Below, piece after piece: positions 35,336 through 47,108 of a DNA stretch of 64,000 nucleotides. A model generated the notes under the pieces. That model searched no databases, was not told where the DNA came from, and saw only the letters and a list, made by a program, of their open reading frames with translations. The stretch is from NCBI RefSeq assembly GCF_022376445.1, contig NW_025955007.1, forward strand, positions 186,001 to 250,000, given 5' to 3'. Origin of the DNA: Fomitopsis serialis (taxonomy: Eukaryota > Basidiomycota > Agaricomycetes > Polyporales > Fomitopsidaceae). The first letter of the stretch is position 1. Each line of letters begins with the position of its first letter. The translations under genes and the position numbers were made by a program.

Positions 35336-36903
35336 TCAGAAGCAACCACCATCCTCGGCCATCGCATCGACTATGTCCTGCGCAACCCGCATGGAGACAC
35401 CCATTCGCGCAGCAATCTCTCCAGCCCACCGATCCTGCAAGAACTGCTCCTCGATGGCAAAGAGGTCGCGATGGAAATGGTCGGGAAGATCATGAGCACG
35501 CAGAAGCTTAAACGTCTCAGGCCCGAAGGAGTCGAGACGACATTTGCGATGAGCAGAGGGCAACTGGTGCATGTGTTGCGGCGTAGTGGGAGTCGCAGGC
35601 ACTCGACCCTGCACAGAAGCCGACCCAGTCGGCATAGACGGTGCATCTTGGCTGACCCTAGGCTGAGGAGTCGTCGCCCTCATCGCTGTAGATCTCTCCC
35701 GCGATGCCTGGAGAATAGCGCGTTCGCGTTCTCTTGCAGGAGTCGCGCCACGCGCAGCATAGACTAAATCGTTAGTCTTTGTGTTTGAACACACTCGGAT
35801 GTACTTACTGTGATCGAAACGAGAACGCTGCAGCTCCATCATCTCAAGTGCCTGCCTCTCGAGGCGACCTGACATCACCTCGACGAGCTCGTTGGTACGG
35901 TGCTGTATGACCTTGGAGATTGTCGTGCTCGTGCTGCAGCGCACCCTTCTCCTCCTGCAAGATGCGCTTATCGGCCTCGAGTTCCATAATTCGCACCTGC
36001 AACTCGGTGATCATCTGGAATGACCGCTCCTCCCACTCGCGGAGCTCCTTGATTGTATCGCGGTCACGGTCGCGAGTCGTTACACGAGAACTAGGCGCAG
36101 TCGGTTTGCGTGATGAGGTGAGTAGAGACTGACTACCTTGTTCAAACGACTCGACAAGGCTCTTGAACTTGTCTTGTGGGTGGCCCCAGAAGACATAGAG
36201 TGCCTTCTTCGGCTCAGGGTTAGGGACGAGAGGCCGGGCTACAGGGGTGCACCTTGGATAGGGCTGCGACCCTTCCGTGTATCGCCATCCTTCGGCGAGG
36301 AAGGCTGCTCCCCACCGGTCGATCCACATCAGGGCGATTTGCGTCGCGAACTCTTGAACAATACGAGCAACAGTGACCGACGTCTGGGGGTACTCCTCAA
36401 GCATGGGTGGAGGGCAGTAAACATGCACCTTGATGTTCTCGGGTGTGTTCACAAAGTCGGGCCATACGCTACCATCGATATGAAGCAAGATGCTGAGCCC
36501 TCCCGTGTGCCGATCTAGAGCTGTGACCTGTGAGGGATCTATTCAGATGATGACAATTGCTAAGGTAGGATTGACGTACCGCATCGAGAGCCAATTCCTT
36601 CACTCCCTGCGCAAACTCCTTCCTACTCTGATGTGCCTCCTTCGTCATCGCGCAGTGTTCTCGCCCTTTCACATTCAAAGAGTGGAATCGCCTGCGTGCA
36701 ACACTGTGATCGCCATCTCGATGCATGCCGTGCACCCGCATGGCCTTAATGCCGGCGTCGAGTTGTTCTTTGTATTGTGTGATCGGCGGCAACTGCTCGG
36801 GCTGTCCGAAGAGGTGATAGAAGATGGAGTCTGCCCCGAGCCTATTGAGCTCAGGATGAGTGAAGCAGTGTTCAAAATCGAGGATACCCGTGGGCGGCGC
36901 CAT
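35336..36903 (-). pseudogene. KDZ accessory gene 1, coiled-coil protein with a one-base frameshift
   Basis: Exons 36,580-36,903, 35,809-36,527 and 35,336-35,763 (introns 52 and 45 bp) total 1471 nt, one more than a multiple of three. The frame shifts at about 35,930, where removing one A after HEHD would continue ISKVIQHRTNELVEVMSGRL, giving 489 residues. It starts MAPPTGILDFEHCFTHPELN; the middle reads VWPDFVNTPENIKVHVYCPP and IALMWIDRWGAAFLAEGWRY. A coiled coil follows (about residues 255-330, ITELQVRIMELEADKRILQ). The tail is Pro/Thr-rich, then helical (RDLFAIEEQFLQDRWAGEI). The family is not known to me; similar genes are expected beside KDZ transposases but I cannot check. The spacing to the neighbours (241 and 294 bp) is enough for separate promoters. 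Confidence 0.7.
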
Positions 36904-37144
36904 GACAGTGGTGGTAAGTGGAAGAGGCAGGCGGACTGCAAATGCGCGGCACACGTTGAACAAGCATGTGGCTGAACCTCGCACTCACGCTCGGTGCGAG
37001 TGCAGGCACATATGCGAATATCAGACTCGTCTCCTCTCTCTACACCTCACTCTCTCTGACAGTGTATCTCGATATCATGATTTTGTTGTGAGGAACGTGG
37101 AATTCGTGAGATGACATTTGTACAGACAACAGATACAGGTATAT

Positions 37145-40100
37145 TCAACTACTAACAGACCGGCCCAACTCGTCCATGTACCCGACCAAAGCATCCGCCA
37201 TCTCAGAGCCCTCGACACCGGGAATAGGTGACTCATCAACATCGCCGTTACCATCGTCATCTTCGTCGTCAGCTGCTGAGCCTGTGTCGGGTGCTGTGTA
37301 TTTAACCCAAGAAGGGAGTGGAATATCCTCCAGGTTGGCAGGATCCCGACCGACGTGCTTGCCATAATATAGCTTACCGGAGAAGCCAGGAAGCTTCGAC
37401 ATGTCGTACAACTTAGCAACGATCTTGCTGTTGATGCAGTCGCGGTATGCGTGACGTCTCGATAGCTCTTGCGAAAGGTCCGGATCGACTGGACGTGTCT
37501 TCTCGATCGCGCGAACGAAGTCTACGTGCTCGTCGACCATGTTGGTGAAGAGTCGTGCGCTCTCGATGTTGCAGCGGTGGATCTCCTCGCGTGCGCATTT
37601 AATGTTGAAGTAGGCGGCCATCGCCTTGCGATTCGTATGCTGAGCCCACGGGAGTCGACGGATGTCCTGGCGAGTGTCGCGCAATAAGTCGAATTCCGAC
37701 AGGGTAGCCATTTCCATGAGTTCATGCCAGGTGAGTGACGGAGGCGGCGGGGTGAGACGAGCAGCTACGCGATTGTACTCCGAAAGAGCCTTGCGGATGG
37801 CTTCGGCCCGCGCCTTTAAAGCCTTGCCTATCTTCTCTCGCATCTTGTATCCTGTATTGACTTAACTAGATGTCTGTGTTGCAAATATTCGTACTCACCT
37901 ATTCCGCTCATCCTGAGCTTCGTAAGCTCGAAAAGGCGTTGAACAACGACACACTCAAGATTATCGAGAACTCAACGATACTTGCGTTCATTCAGCTCTT
38001 TCACGGCTGCTGTCCATTCCGGGGATTGGGGCAACCAACACTGCACGATCGACAGCTCCTCCTCGAGGAGGCAAACTCCCTGGTCAAGCACCTCGTATCG
38101 TTCATATCGTGTCCTGTACAACGTAAGGATTTTGTTCACGTCTGCGTCGGTGCACTGCTGATACGTCCGATAGAAGCCGATCTTCTCGTACTCGGTCTTG
38201 GCGGCTTGCGCTTGAGCACTATCAAGACAACCCGTTAGTTGTGGATGTTCCGCCGATCGTCTACTCAGACATACCCGGTGTCGGCCAGCATCATCAGCGC
38301 TTCAATGTAGTCGAGTCTTCGCGCGACTTCAGGTGGTTCGGACTTCAATCCCTCGAGGTACGCACGTTCCTCGACGAGGTACTTCTCGTAGTCAGCTGGG
38401 GTGGTTCCTAGCTGCCGCCCGAGGACTTCGAAGACCTTTGTTTCGTTGCTGATGATTTTGAGAGCTTGCTTGTAGTTGTTGTATAGAAACTTCCCTAGCA
38501 CACATTTTAGTACGTGTGAGATATGTCAGAAGACATGCACTTACCTGACTCGGTGTGCTTCTGCTCGCCCCAAAATGCGAAGTGCTGTTTGATTGCTTGA
38601 GCACGGTGGAAGGCGGTGGCGAGACGTGTGTTCCCGGCGAGGGCATTCGACTCCGAGAACAGTCGTTCGCATCCTTCGAAATCCTCCTTGCCCACACCCT
38701 CCAAGTACATTGGATGCCAGTGCAATTGGCACCAGCAGTTGTGACTGTATCCATGGAACGCGCAGACAACGCCGCGCAGATGAGCAGAGCGTGCCCGCTC
38801 AGCCAAGCAGCTCCGCTCGAGAGTCTTCCAGAACGCGCATGCAATGTCGTAGCCAACGGCAATGTCTTCGCCATACACCTCGATCAGCTTGTTGACGATC
38901 GCGAGGGGGTACTTCATGCTGTAACAAGATAGTGATCAATACTGCAACTGGAAGATAGCCGTACACTTACAGTTCGCCGCTGCGGATCATATCGCAGCAG
39001 GTGAGAAGCTGGCCGTGTCGACAGATACACGCGAAGATCCCAGTGATTGCAAAGAGTGAGAACATCTTTTTGTGAGCCTCGGGACCCGCGTTTCTCCACC
39101 GTTCAATGCAGACGGCAACTGAGCTACCGAGCGCCTCATTGTCGTCGGGCAGCTCGATGTCATCAGCCTCTGCAAGCGATGACGCTGGTGCCTGACAACC
39201 AATCATTGATGATTGAACGCGATGATCTCGAGGCCGCACAATGACGTACCTTTGAGCCGGCCTCATCTTTGAACCGATCGACCTGCCCAGGGGAGATCCA
39301 AATGTCCGTCCGCGCCGTTCGATCGTCGATCCGTGTGGTGCCAGCCCTGAATGCTTCGTCGACCAGCTTCAGCGACTGGTTGCCATCCATGCACGTGAGT
39401 ATCTTCGGCTTCAGGGGTTCCTCTTCTTCGAGAGAGTACAAACACGGGGCACATGCATTGAGCATGCACCAGTTCGGCGTGTCGCGGGCGAGCGCCACGT
39501 TGACAAGCACATCGACACCATGCAAGATGTCAAGATAGACGTCAAACACGACGTTCATTTGTTCGACGAGGGAGCGGTTGAAAGGGACCTGTGTATAGCA
39601 TTAGTACAGCGGAAGCTACGAATACTGTACGTCGTACCTGATGCAAATGACATAGGGCCTTGACTTGGGCTTGAAGACCGAACCTCGGGCACACGCGATG
39701 CTGCTGTCGATAGGCCTCGAGAACGTCGAGGGACACGGCAACTGATGGTCGCAGTGGTGCCCACCCAATATAGCCATGGCGGAGGAGGGTGGGATTGATG
39801 CGGTCTGCAGGCGCTGCTGGGCGAATGAACCGATGAGAGGTGCCTACGAGCTCAGTGATGAGAGGCGATCGACCTCGAGATGGTAGTAGACATACTAAAA
39901 AAGTCAACCATAATGAAATCCCACTGCTCCAGCTCATCGCTCTCCATCGGCACCTTGCCGGTTCGGTATTCCAGATATGCGCGGATAAGCTTGTGCCGCT
40001 GCGACATCCAGTCATGGTTGCGTACATGGACACGATCGTGGCAGGCCCGGCCGTCTTTTCGTTTCCTATTTGCTCGAGATGACATGAGAGGAGTTAACGA

Positions 40101-40501
40101 GGACAATAGGAGACGTACCTCGACTGGTCATCTAAGAATATCGTAGTTATGAGTTCGCTCTCGCCTACTTCGTGGCTGAGAAACATTGATTCCTCGCCAG
40201 GTGGCAATGGAATGTCCTCCCAGCCTCCTGTCTCAGCGGTGGTGCTCATAGAGGGAGCTATCTCACTGATAAACTTGCGATCTTCGAACGACATCCCTGC
40301 ACACCTGTAAGACTATCAAGACGCGTGGAAAAGCAGACACTCACCGCTCAAGATCTCCGCCCGAGTCTTCTCATCCGTCCGTCGACACTTCAACATCGTA
40401 CTTATATGCATACTCTCTGTCTCGCTCTTCCACCCGATGCCCCGCCCATACATGAGGGTAACCCTTGACGAGAGACTGGCCTTGTTCTTCTTGTTTGTCA
40501 T
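37145..40501 (-). pseudogene. KDZ (Kyakuja-Dileera-Zisupton) transposase, one TGA at codon 704
   Basis: Ten exons join in frame to 964 codons: 40,345-40,501; 40,119-40,296; 39,896-40,065; 39,638-39,843; 39,250-39,588; 38,971-39,191; 38,545-38,918; 38,275-38,494; 37,899-38,218; 37,145-37,851. All introns are GT-AG, 47-58 bp. Family hallmarks are RHGYIGWAPLRPSVAVSLDV, YRQQHRVCPRFGLQAQVKAL, ILTCMDGNQSLKLVDEAFRA, MKYPLAIVNKLIEVYGEDIA, GYDIACAFWKTLE, FHGYSHNCWCQLHWHPMYLE, EGCERLFSESNALAGNTR and the C-terminal LRMSGIGYKMREKIGKALKA. The Asp of MDGN, the Asp of GYDI and the Glu of GCER are candidate catalytic residues, and all are present. A TGA at 37,972-37,974 interrupts KELNERKYR / VLDNLECVVVQRLFELTKL and would be CGA (Arg). 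Everything else is intact, so loss of function is probably recent. Acidic C-terminal tail (DDEDDDGNGDVDES). Confidence 0.92.
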
Positions 40502-40619
40502 GATGACGAGAAGCAAAGGGCCCCGTGTCGGAGCCCCCCAGCGCGTGCGAGTGGATCGAAGAGACGGTAAGCAGGATGGAAGTTGACACGCGGTAGAGGA
40601 TGATGAGGGGAACGCCAGC

Positions 40620-40905
40620 GGGAGGCTTGGTTTGCTGTAAAAGGAAAGGGAGGAAGAGCGCCGGCGGGAAGGTTGCATTGGATCACGTTACCCAGTGCGG
40701 AAAGCGGAGGAGCACCGGCGGGAACGGGGCGGGGGCGAGATCACATTATCTGTGCCATAAGAGGAAGGAGCGCTGGCGGGAAGGCAGGATCACATTATCT
40801 GATCCATAAGAGGAAGGAGCACCGGCGAGAAGGCAAGGTCACATTATCTAGGCCATAAGAGGAAGGGAGCGCCGGCGGGAAAGGGGAGCGCTGGCGGGAA
40901 GAGAT
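40620..40905. repeat. Right subterminal tandem repeats of the KDZ element (inverted)
   Basis: About four units of the same 50-bp repeat as at 32,860-33,110 in opposite orientation, recognisable by CCATAAGAGGAAGGAGC and GATCACATTATCTG. Units are more diverged and one is shortened. Confidence 0.85.
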
Positions 40906-42209
40906 AGTGCCAGCAGGCAGTCTGGACACACTGCCGAAAAGGGAAGGGGGCGGGAGATCCGCGCGGCACGGCGGGCGGGGCCGGAAGAACGACACTGATA
41001 AGTGTTAGCGCGCGGAAGCCACCGGCACGTGAGAGAACGAAACGGGACACATGCGGGAAGGCGCAGGGCAGGTGCATGTGAGCTATCCCTTTGCAGCGAG
41101 AAGAGATGGCTTAGATCTCCCCGGGTTTCTTGGGGGGTTTCTTCACGGGTAAGGGGAATGGGCAAAGGAAAGGCTAATTAGCCCGATCACACCGGGGTCT
41201 GTGACGTGGCTAATTAGCGGGTGATCGTGGGATGATCAGGTGTACCTGCTGTACTGTGGCCCCACTAAAATGCGGAAAATTCCCAAAATAATCTCTGTGA
41301 TAGGTATGATGTCATAGAGTCTATAGCTGCTGTGACTTGCCCATTACCTTCACTGGTCATGGCACAATTCACAAAACAAAAAAACATGCAAATGCCTCTG
41401 TGCACATGAGTGCATCCCTTTTCACCTCAAAAGTCTCTCTTTTGAAGCCTATATGCTGCCCACAGATTCTCTGACATCCCAAACCTGCTAAATAGGGTAG
41501 CTGACCTTCCTAAAATGGTAATTTTGCTTAACCTGCTCAGTCTGGGCTCAGAAAATGCAGATAAAATCAGGGAATATTATGTGTAATCAGACTCATCTGT
41601 ATTGCCTTGTATATGAAGGCAATTCATCTTGTATGGAGGCCCCCACAATATATCACTAGTATGACTTGCCCAGTTGTTTGAAATTCAGGAAACAGAGAAA
41701 CACATGCATGAATGTGGCATTTGACTGGGATACACTGACTGAAATCTAATCAACTCTTATAGAGGTTATAGAGATGATAAACTCATTTGATAGCCCATCA
41801 TTTCAAGGGTTAATCATACATTGGAGGAATGAAGAACAAAGGACAACATTTAGAGAATCACAAGTGACTGTGCCAATATGAATGGCCTGTTGCCCCTGAA
41901 ACACATTGCCTATGACCTGTATAGATATGTGCATAGTTTAAAATGCATGGATGTGTCTGGAAGTTGCACAGCACAGCTATTGGTGGGGAAAAATGGTAAT
42001 AACATGCATGTTTTGATGTCTCAGCACTGAATGACTATATAGGGAATGTTCTCCACTTGTAAATATGCTCAGGGATGCTCCACATATATCCTGGAATATT
42101 GTCTGATTAATCCGCATTTTCTTGACCCCAGAACAAGTGAATTGTGCTGCAGTAACAGTGTGCACTTACATCGCTTACTAAGCGCTCGACTAAGCGCCCG
42201 TTGCCGAAG

Positions 42210-42253
42210 CGGAGTCGTCGACAGGCCGGAATTCCGGCCTGTCGACGACTCCG
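42210..42253. repeat. Palindrome H2 in family A copy 2, perfect over 44 nt
   Basis: CGGAGTCGTCGACAGGCCGG followed by AA/TT and the exact reverse complement, with no loop. It lies just after ACATCGCTTACTAAGCGCTC, the same lead-in that precedes palindrome H1. Confidence 0.92.
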
Positions 42254-45200
42254 GTCACTCAAAGGGGATTTTGGAGCACTCCCATTGGCTGAAATGGTGA
42301 CAAAGATTCCCTTTTAAAGTAATCTTTCAGTCTCAGCTCTTCATGCCGAGTTTTTTGATGGCTTCAAGCCACACTAACTGAGCTCTTACTAGAACCCCAT
42401 TAAATGCAGAAAAATCCCAAAATATTGCTTCTCCATGGAATGCCCCTTGAGTACTGACATGGGTGCCCAGATTAGGTGATACTGGGGATATAAGCAAATG
42501 TTGGTGTGTGTATGATGCTTGTACAAGACAGTTCCACATGTATGGGCTATGTGAGATGGAGGATATCAAACATACAAAACTGCCATATATGGTTAGTCCC
42601 CTGCCCATTTGGGAAGTTGGCCATGCATGGCCTCTGCAGGACTGGATAAATAGCAGGAAAATCAGAGAAAAATTAGATAGTACTATGGATTTGTATTGGG
42701 TTGACTGTTGAGGCCATATGGCAGAAAACATATAATAATGCAGAGTTTCCCATGCATAGCCTGATACAAGCCACTCTTTCAATGAGTCTTGGTCCATCTT
42801 GTAAGCACCATTATCACCTGGAATTCTCAGGGACTGGCAGCTCCAGACAGGTAGGCTATTCTGTTCAGTTCAACTCTTCAATAGGCCCTGTAAAATAGGT
42901 TATTGGGCTGAGTTTGAATGCAAGCCACAAGCTCATCAGTGACACTGTATTTACTGTGCTATGGTCTCCCAAAAAATCAAAAACAATTGGGAATATTCCC
43001 AGTCATGTCTATGATGTCAGAGAGGCTGTACATAGTATGCCTTCCCATGGACTCATATAAACATGGCACCCACCATTCACAAAGCAAAATAAAATACATA
43101 TTCCTCTGTACACACTGGTTCTTTCACTTTGTTTGTGTTTCCTGTGATGCTTGCCAACTGCCTATGGATTGTGTGGCTATATGAGACCTAAATGAAACCT
43201 GCCATATGTGGTACCTGACCTTCTCAAAATGGAAAGTCCGAGTTATCTGCTGTGTCTGGGCTCAGAAAATGCGGATAAAACAAGGGAATATTCTGTATGA
43301 TTCCACTCACCTTGTACTGCTTGCTATAAGTATTGATTGGCTCATGTCTAAACCCTTTGGCAGGCAATGGCATATGCAGAAAATGGTGAACACCTGTGGC
43401 ACAAAGGCCACAGTTAATGCTGAGTATGTTCATAATATTGGCTTTGTCTCACATGTGAATGGCATAGCTATCAATATTATGGGTTGCAGAGCTTGATGAC
43501 ACAGTACTGATCCTAGAAAGTGATAGAAAGACATTGTACAAGTTGTGTTGTGCATCTACTACTGTTGCTAGAAAGTCTATAGGCTAGCAATGTCATAAAG
43601 TAGGGACACCACACATAGGTGATCAAATGCTTTGATGGTCTCTGCAATGCTAGATAAATGGTAGGAAATGAGATAAAATCAGCTGACTGTTGTAGGCCAA
43701 TGCATGACAGTACATCTCAGATGTGCTCATGCAGAGTTCACAGCCTGATGTCTGCAGCTCTATTGTCCCAGTCCAGTATAAGCATGTCTTTGACTGATTG
43801 TATCAATATGAAGCAGTGCCAATTATACAGTATGATGGTGCTATGCTTGGTTGTTAATTGCTCATATAATTTTTGCCTGGAGCATATCTAATGTCTGTAT
43901 GCACTACCATCATCCTATTCTCATGCAATGGCCCTTGGTATGTGAAGATAGAATACACAGCTCTTGGCTTGTTCATATGGGAAAAATGTATTGACAGTGG
44001 TGTCTGTTAGTGCAATGTCTACTATCACTCATATTGCAGTGTATGCTGTGATTTCTTCCTGATTGGGCTCAGAAGAAGTCATGGTTGCCATGGAAATAAT
44101 GCAGACTTGCATTGCTTACTAAGCAACAGTGAAGAGGCCATATTACAATGGATGTCTGAGCCAATATATGGCTGTCCTTTTATGGATCTCTAGTCAATAA
44201 TATGACTTTGGGAGTACTCTCATTTGCTGCAACTGTTTCCTTTTACATGTGATGATGAAATATCAGCTACTCATGTTGGGTCCTTTCATGTTATATGGAA
44301 AGTGGAAATATAACACTTTAGACCCAGGTGTGAACATGTGTGATATTTGAACAGCATTGGAAATATGTGGCAGTGTGCCTACCAGTACACCATTTGGCAG
44401 TTGATCCTGGGGGTATCTGCCATGCCCAAGGAATGTCAACATGAAAAATATAGTGTCTAATCCAAATATATACCATACATTGTATGTGCACACAAATAAT
44501 GAACAGTCAGCCAGAAAATGACACTGGTGATTATCTTGGGAGTATGTCTGAAGATATAGAAATCCTTGGACTTATGATCAGAGAGCATGACCATTGATAG
44601 TAGGCATTACTAGAATACCCAGGAAAGGCCCATATGCAAGTCTTAGTATGCAGTCTGTTGTTAGGGACAAGGCATTGAACCCCTTTTTCTACAAGAAATT
44701 CCATAGATATGGTCTTTGAATAGGGTAGGCAGCATGAATTGTTATCACTCCTGGGCTTTGTTATCTTTATTGTAGATCCTTTTAATGGACTTCATTTGGG
44801 GTTCACAATGCTTTCTGACCAGATTTCAGTGATCTTTTTTCCCACATTGTTATTCTTTGTGGCACCTATTGGTGTATGTTCTGACTGGACTATTACCAAG
44901 TTTGTAGTGCTCTCCTTAGACCCCTTGTGACCAGATGCTTTGAAAGATATTACTGGGGTTCTATTAGCTCAGACTATGTTATCTATTGATATATTATCCC
45001 AGCTGGCAGGCAATCTATGAGTGACTAGTGTTCATAAGGCTGTGCTAGTGTTTCAGGACAACATGCAAGTGGTGTGTCATGAATCACAGAGCACATCCTT
45101 AATGATCAGTGAGAATTATTGGCACATCTACCCTTGCCTTACAATGAGCCTGTGAGCTTATTGTGCATCTTGAATGGCCTTGGAAAGTGGTGTACTGAGT

Positions 45201-46209
45201 CTTCTACTATTTTGTAGGATTCTATGAAGTATTTTATGTAGCTAAAAGGCTGTGCATAAATGCACAAAAGGAGCACCCCTATGAGCAAGTCCAAACATTT
45301 ATCTCATCTACCACTTGCTTCTGTACTCTTATGCCAGTGTACCTTCAATTCATCAGTGATCAATCCTGCCCATGACTCTATCAGTCTTGATGGCACTTAC
45401 TATGGTGATACATTGCTTCACATTGTACTACATGAGCCCATTACTATTGACTCAGGAGCTGAGCTCCAATCCAGTAACATACCTTAGTATGGCTTTGTAC
45501 TACTGGTCAGTGTCTGGTAACTGTTCACTTATGGTGAGAGCAAACTGCACATTCTTTGGTTGTATTCCTTGTATAACACATCAATTCTTGACAGGCCTTT
45601 TTCAGAATTCCTTACTGGTATACTTCTCCTCTGTATATTGGTTCCATCCTCCACTGTTGATTGGTTTGTACTTGGGGAAGTACTGTTAACAATCTACTGA
45701 AAGACATCCTTTGGTATCAGAATGTCTCTGATCAAGGGTTAATACTTGTACAACAGCACTGACAGCAAGTCCCAACTGAGTAGTGGTTACTGTAGTCAAC
45801 CCCCCAGATTTCCCTGAGTTCTAGTTGATCTAGAGGATCTCCTTACTTCTTTGCAACATTCCCAAGCTATTTGCTCTATGTTACTATCAATACAAACCAG
45901 TAACACTGCTCATTAGTATTCAGATCATATTGATAAGCAACTTGGCAATCTACCAAGTAAGAAACAGATCCATAATGTCTGTTGCTCATGATTGCAAGCT
46001 ATGATCCTCATATTACAACAACCTAATAAATTAGCAGGCTACTCTGAAGTGCAAAATGTGGAAGATATGTCAGTACTCTATGCATACACAATATACTAGC
46101 AGTCTTGCCAAGCATGACTTCTGATGTGGGCAGCATGAAGTTGTTCATAAATTGACATGTATCCTACCAAAGGGATTGTACTGCCAGCTATGGCCCTCTC
46201 CCCAGCAAG

Positions 46210-47108
46210 TAATTGTACTCCGAGTCCTACATGTAAAATTTGAATGTGATGTTGTCTGTGAATTGCCCTGGCAGTCATAGTGGGAAAATAATTGTGTTGT
46301 GGGGCCTTGACCCAGGATGCGCTCCAGACTTTGAATTGCACTGAATAATTAGCACTTCTCTCAAGTGATAAATTGGTCGGTCTGACGGGTTGCTACCTTA
46401 CTAGCAGTGCTCAGGAGTGCTTTTGCGCATGCAAAATTGGTCAAACTGCTTGCAAGTGCTCTGTGACTGCTTTTCCGTTGCAAGCACTACTTTTGCAAAA
46501 GCTCAACCACTTGCGGACACAAGGGGTTTTTCCTGATGATAGTGGTATCCCAATGGTGGGCAGTGCACAGTGTCAGTGGTGAGCCAGTCTGGAATCCATA
46601 CCCTCACATAGTATGGCTGATGGTGACATACTGCTGTCCTGGCAATGTCATGGAGACACATTTGGGTGATGCACTGTTCCTATGGCCTCCTGAGGTATGC
46701 TGTCTGTTCCATTTCAGTGTATGTGCTGACAATTGCAGCCTAGGACTGGGCAGGTATGGGACATAGATGCCAGGTTTGGAGTGGTTTGTGCAGAGTGTCC
46801 CTTGAATGAGAAGGGGATTAGGCCCATTGCACAGCCAGTCATGGATGCACAGCTCGAGGGGGCCTTCAACAAAATGAAAACCAGATATGACTGCTTCAGG
46901 TGGATACATGTGGCAGTGCAAAGCTGCTTGCATTCCTTGTGCTGCCTGACCATGGCAGCGGCAATAGTGAGGGCTTGAGCGCACCATAGTGTCACAGCAA
47001 ATGGCTCCAGTTTCAGCCACTGCCAGCCCACTGGCATTGTGCAGCCAACAGCAGCAGTGCGGATGATGCACCAATGACAGTGGATGAGCCAGAGCATGCA
47101 CTGGGTGT
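46210..47108. other. Spacer between two family A copies with a weak coding fragment
   Basis: The only protein-like piece is 46,733-46,978 on the plus strand (FGVVCAECPLNEKGIRPIAQ, QLEGAFNKMKTRYDCFRWIH). It has no recognised family and no clear neighbouring exons. The stretch 46,395-46,520 is rich in GCAAGTGCT-like words. I do not call a gene. Confidence 0.35.

Larger units (their letters stand above)
32583..41241 (-). mobile_element. KDZ DNA transposon, 8.66 kb, structurally complete
   Basis: Flanked by an 8-bp direct repeat GTACCTGC (32,575-32,582 and 41,242-41,249); the shared terminal G leaves a 7-bp reading possible. Ends are inverted repeats beginning CACCTGATCATCCCAC and running about 300 bp (left to about 32,880, right from about 40,870). 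The right copy has about 70 extra bp near 41,113-41,182. Inside the TIRs lie subterminal tandem repeats. Three genes, all on the minus strand, fill the centre: transposase (37,145-40,501), coiled-coil protein (35,336-36,903) and a third protein (33,442-35,041). CpG is abundant, in contrast to the host repeat, so the insertion is young. The element should still be mobilisable in trans if its ends suffice. Confidence 0.9.
30986..46209 (-). repeat. Family A element, copy 2, split by the KDZ insertion
   Basis: Two blocks, 30,986-32,582 and 41,242-46,209, are one family A copy in reverse orientation. Removing the KDZ element and one copy of the 8-bp duplication restores the unbroken sequence seen at 21,135-21,165 and 63,545-63,580. 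It starts TACGATCCCTGAGGTACGAA and ends ...GGCCCTCTCCCCAGCAAG. Total own length is about 6.6 kb. No gene is recognised in either block. It holds palindromes H1 (32,400) and H2 (42,210) and a MITE (31,910-32,143). Confidence 0.8.

Noticed and set aside
35936..36125. 46-nt GT-AG segment in KDZ accessory gene 1 as an intron
   Set aside because: Removing it breaks the frame, while reading through keeps a continuous coiled-coil sequence.
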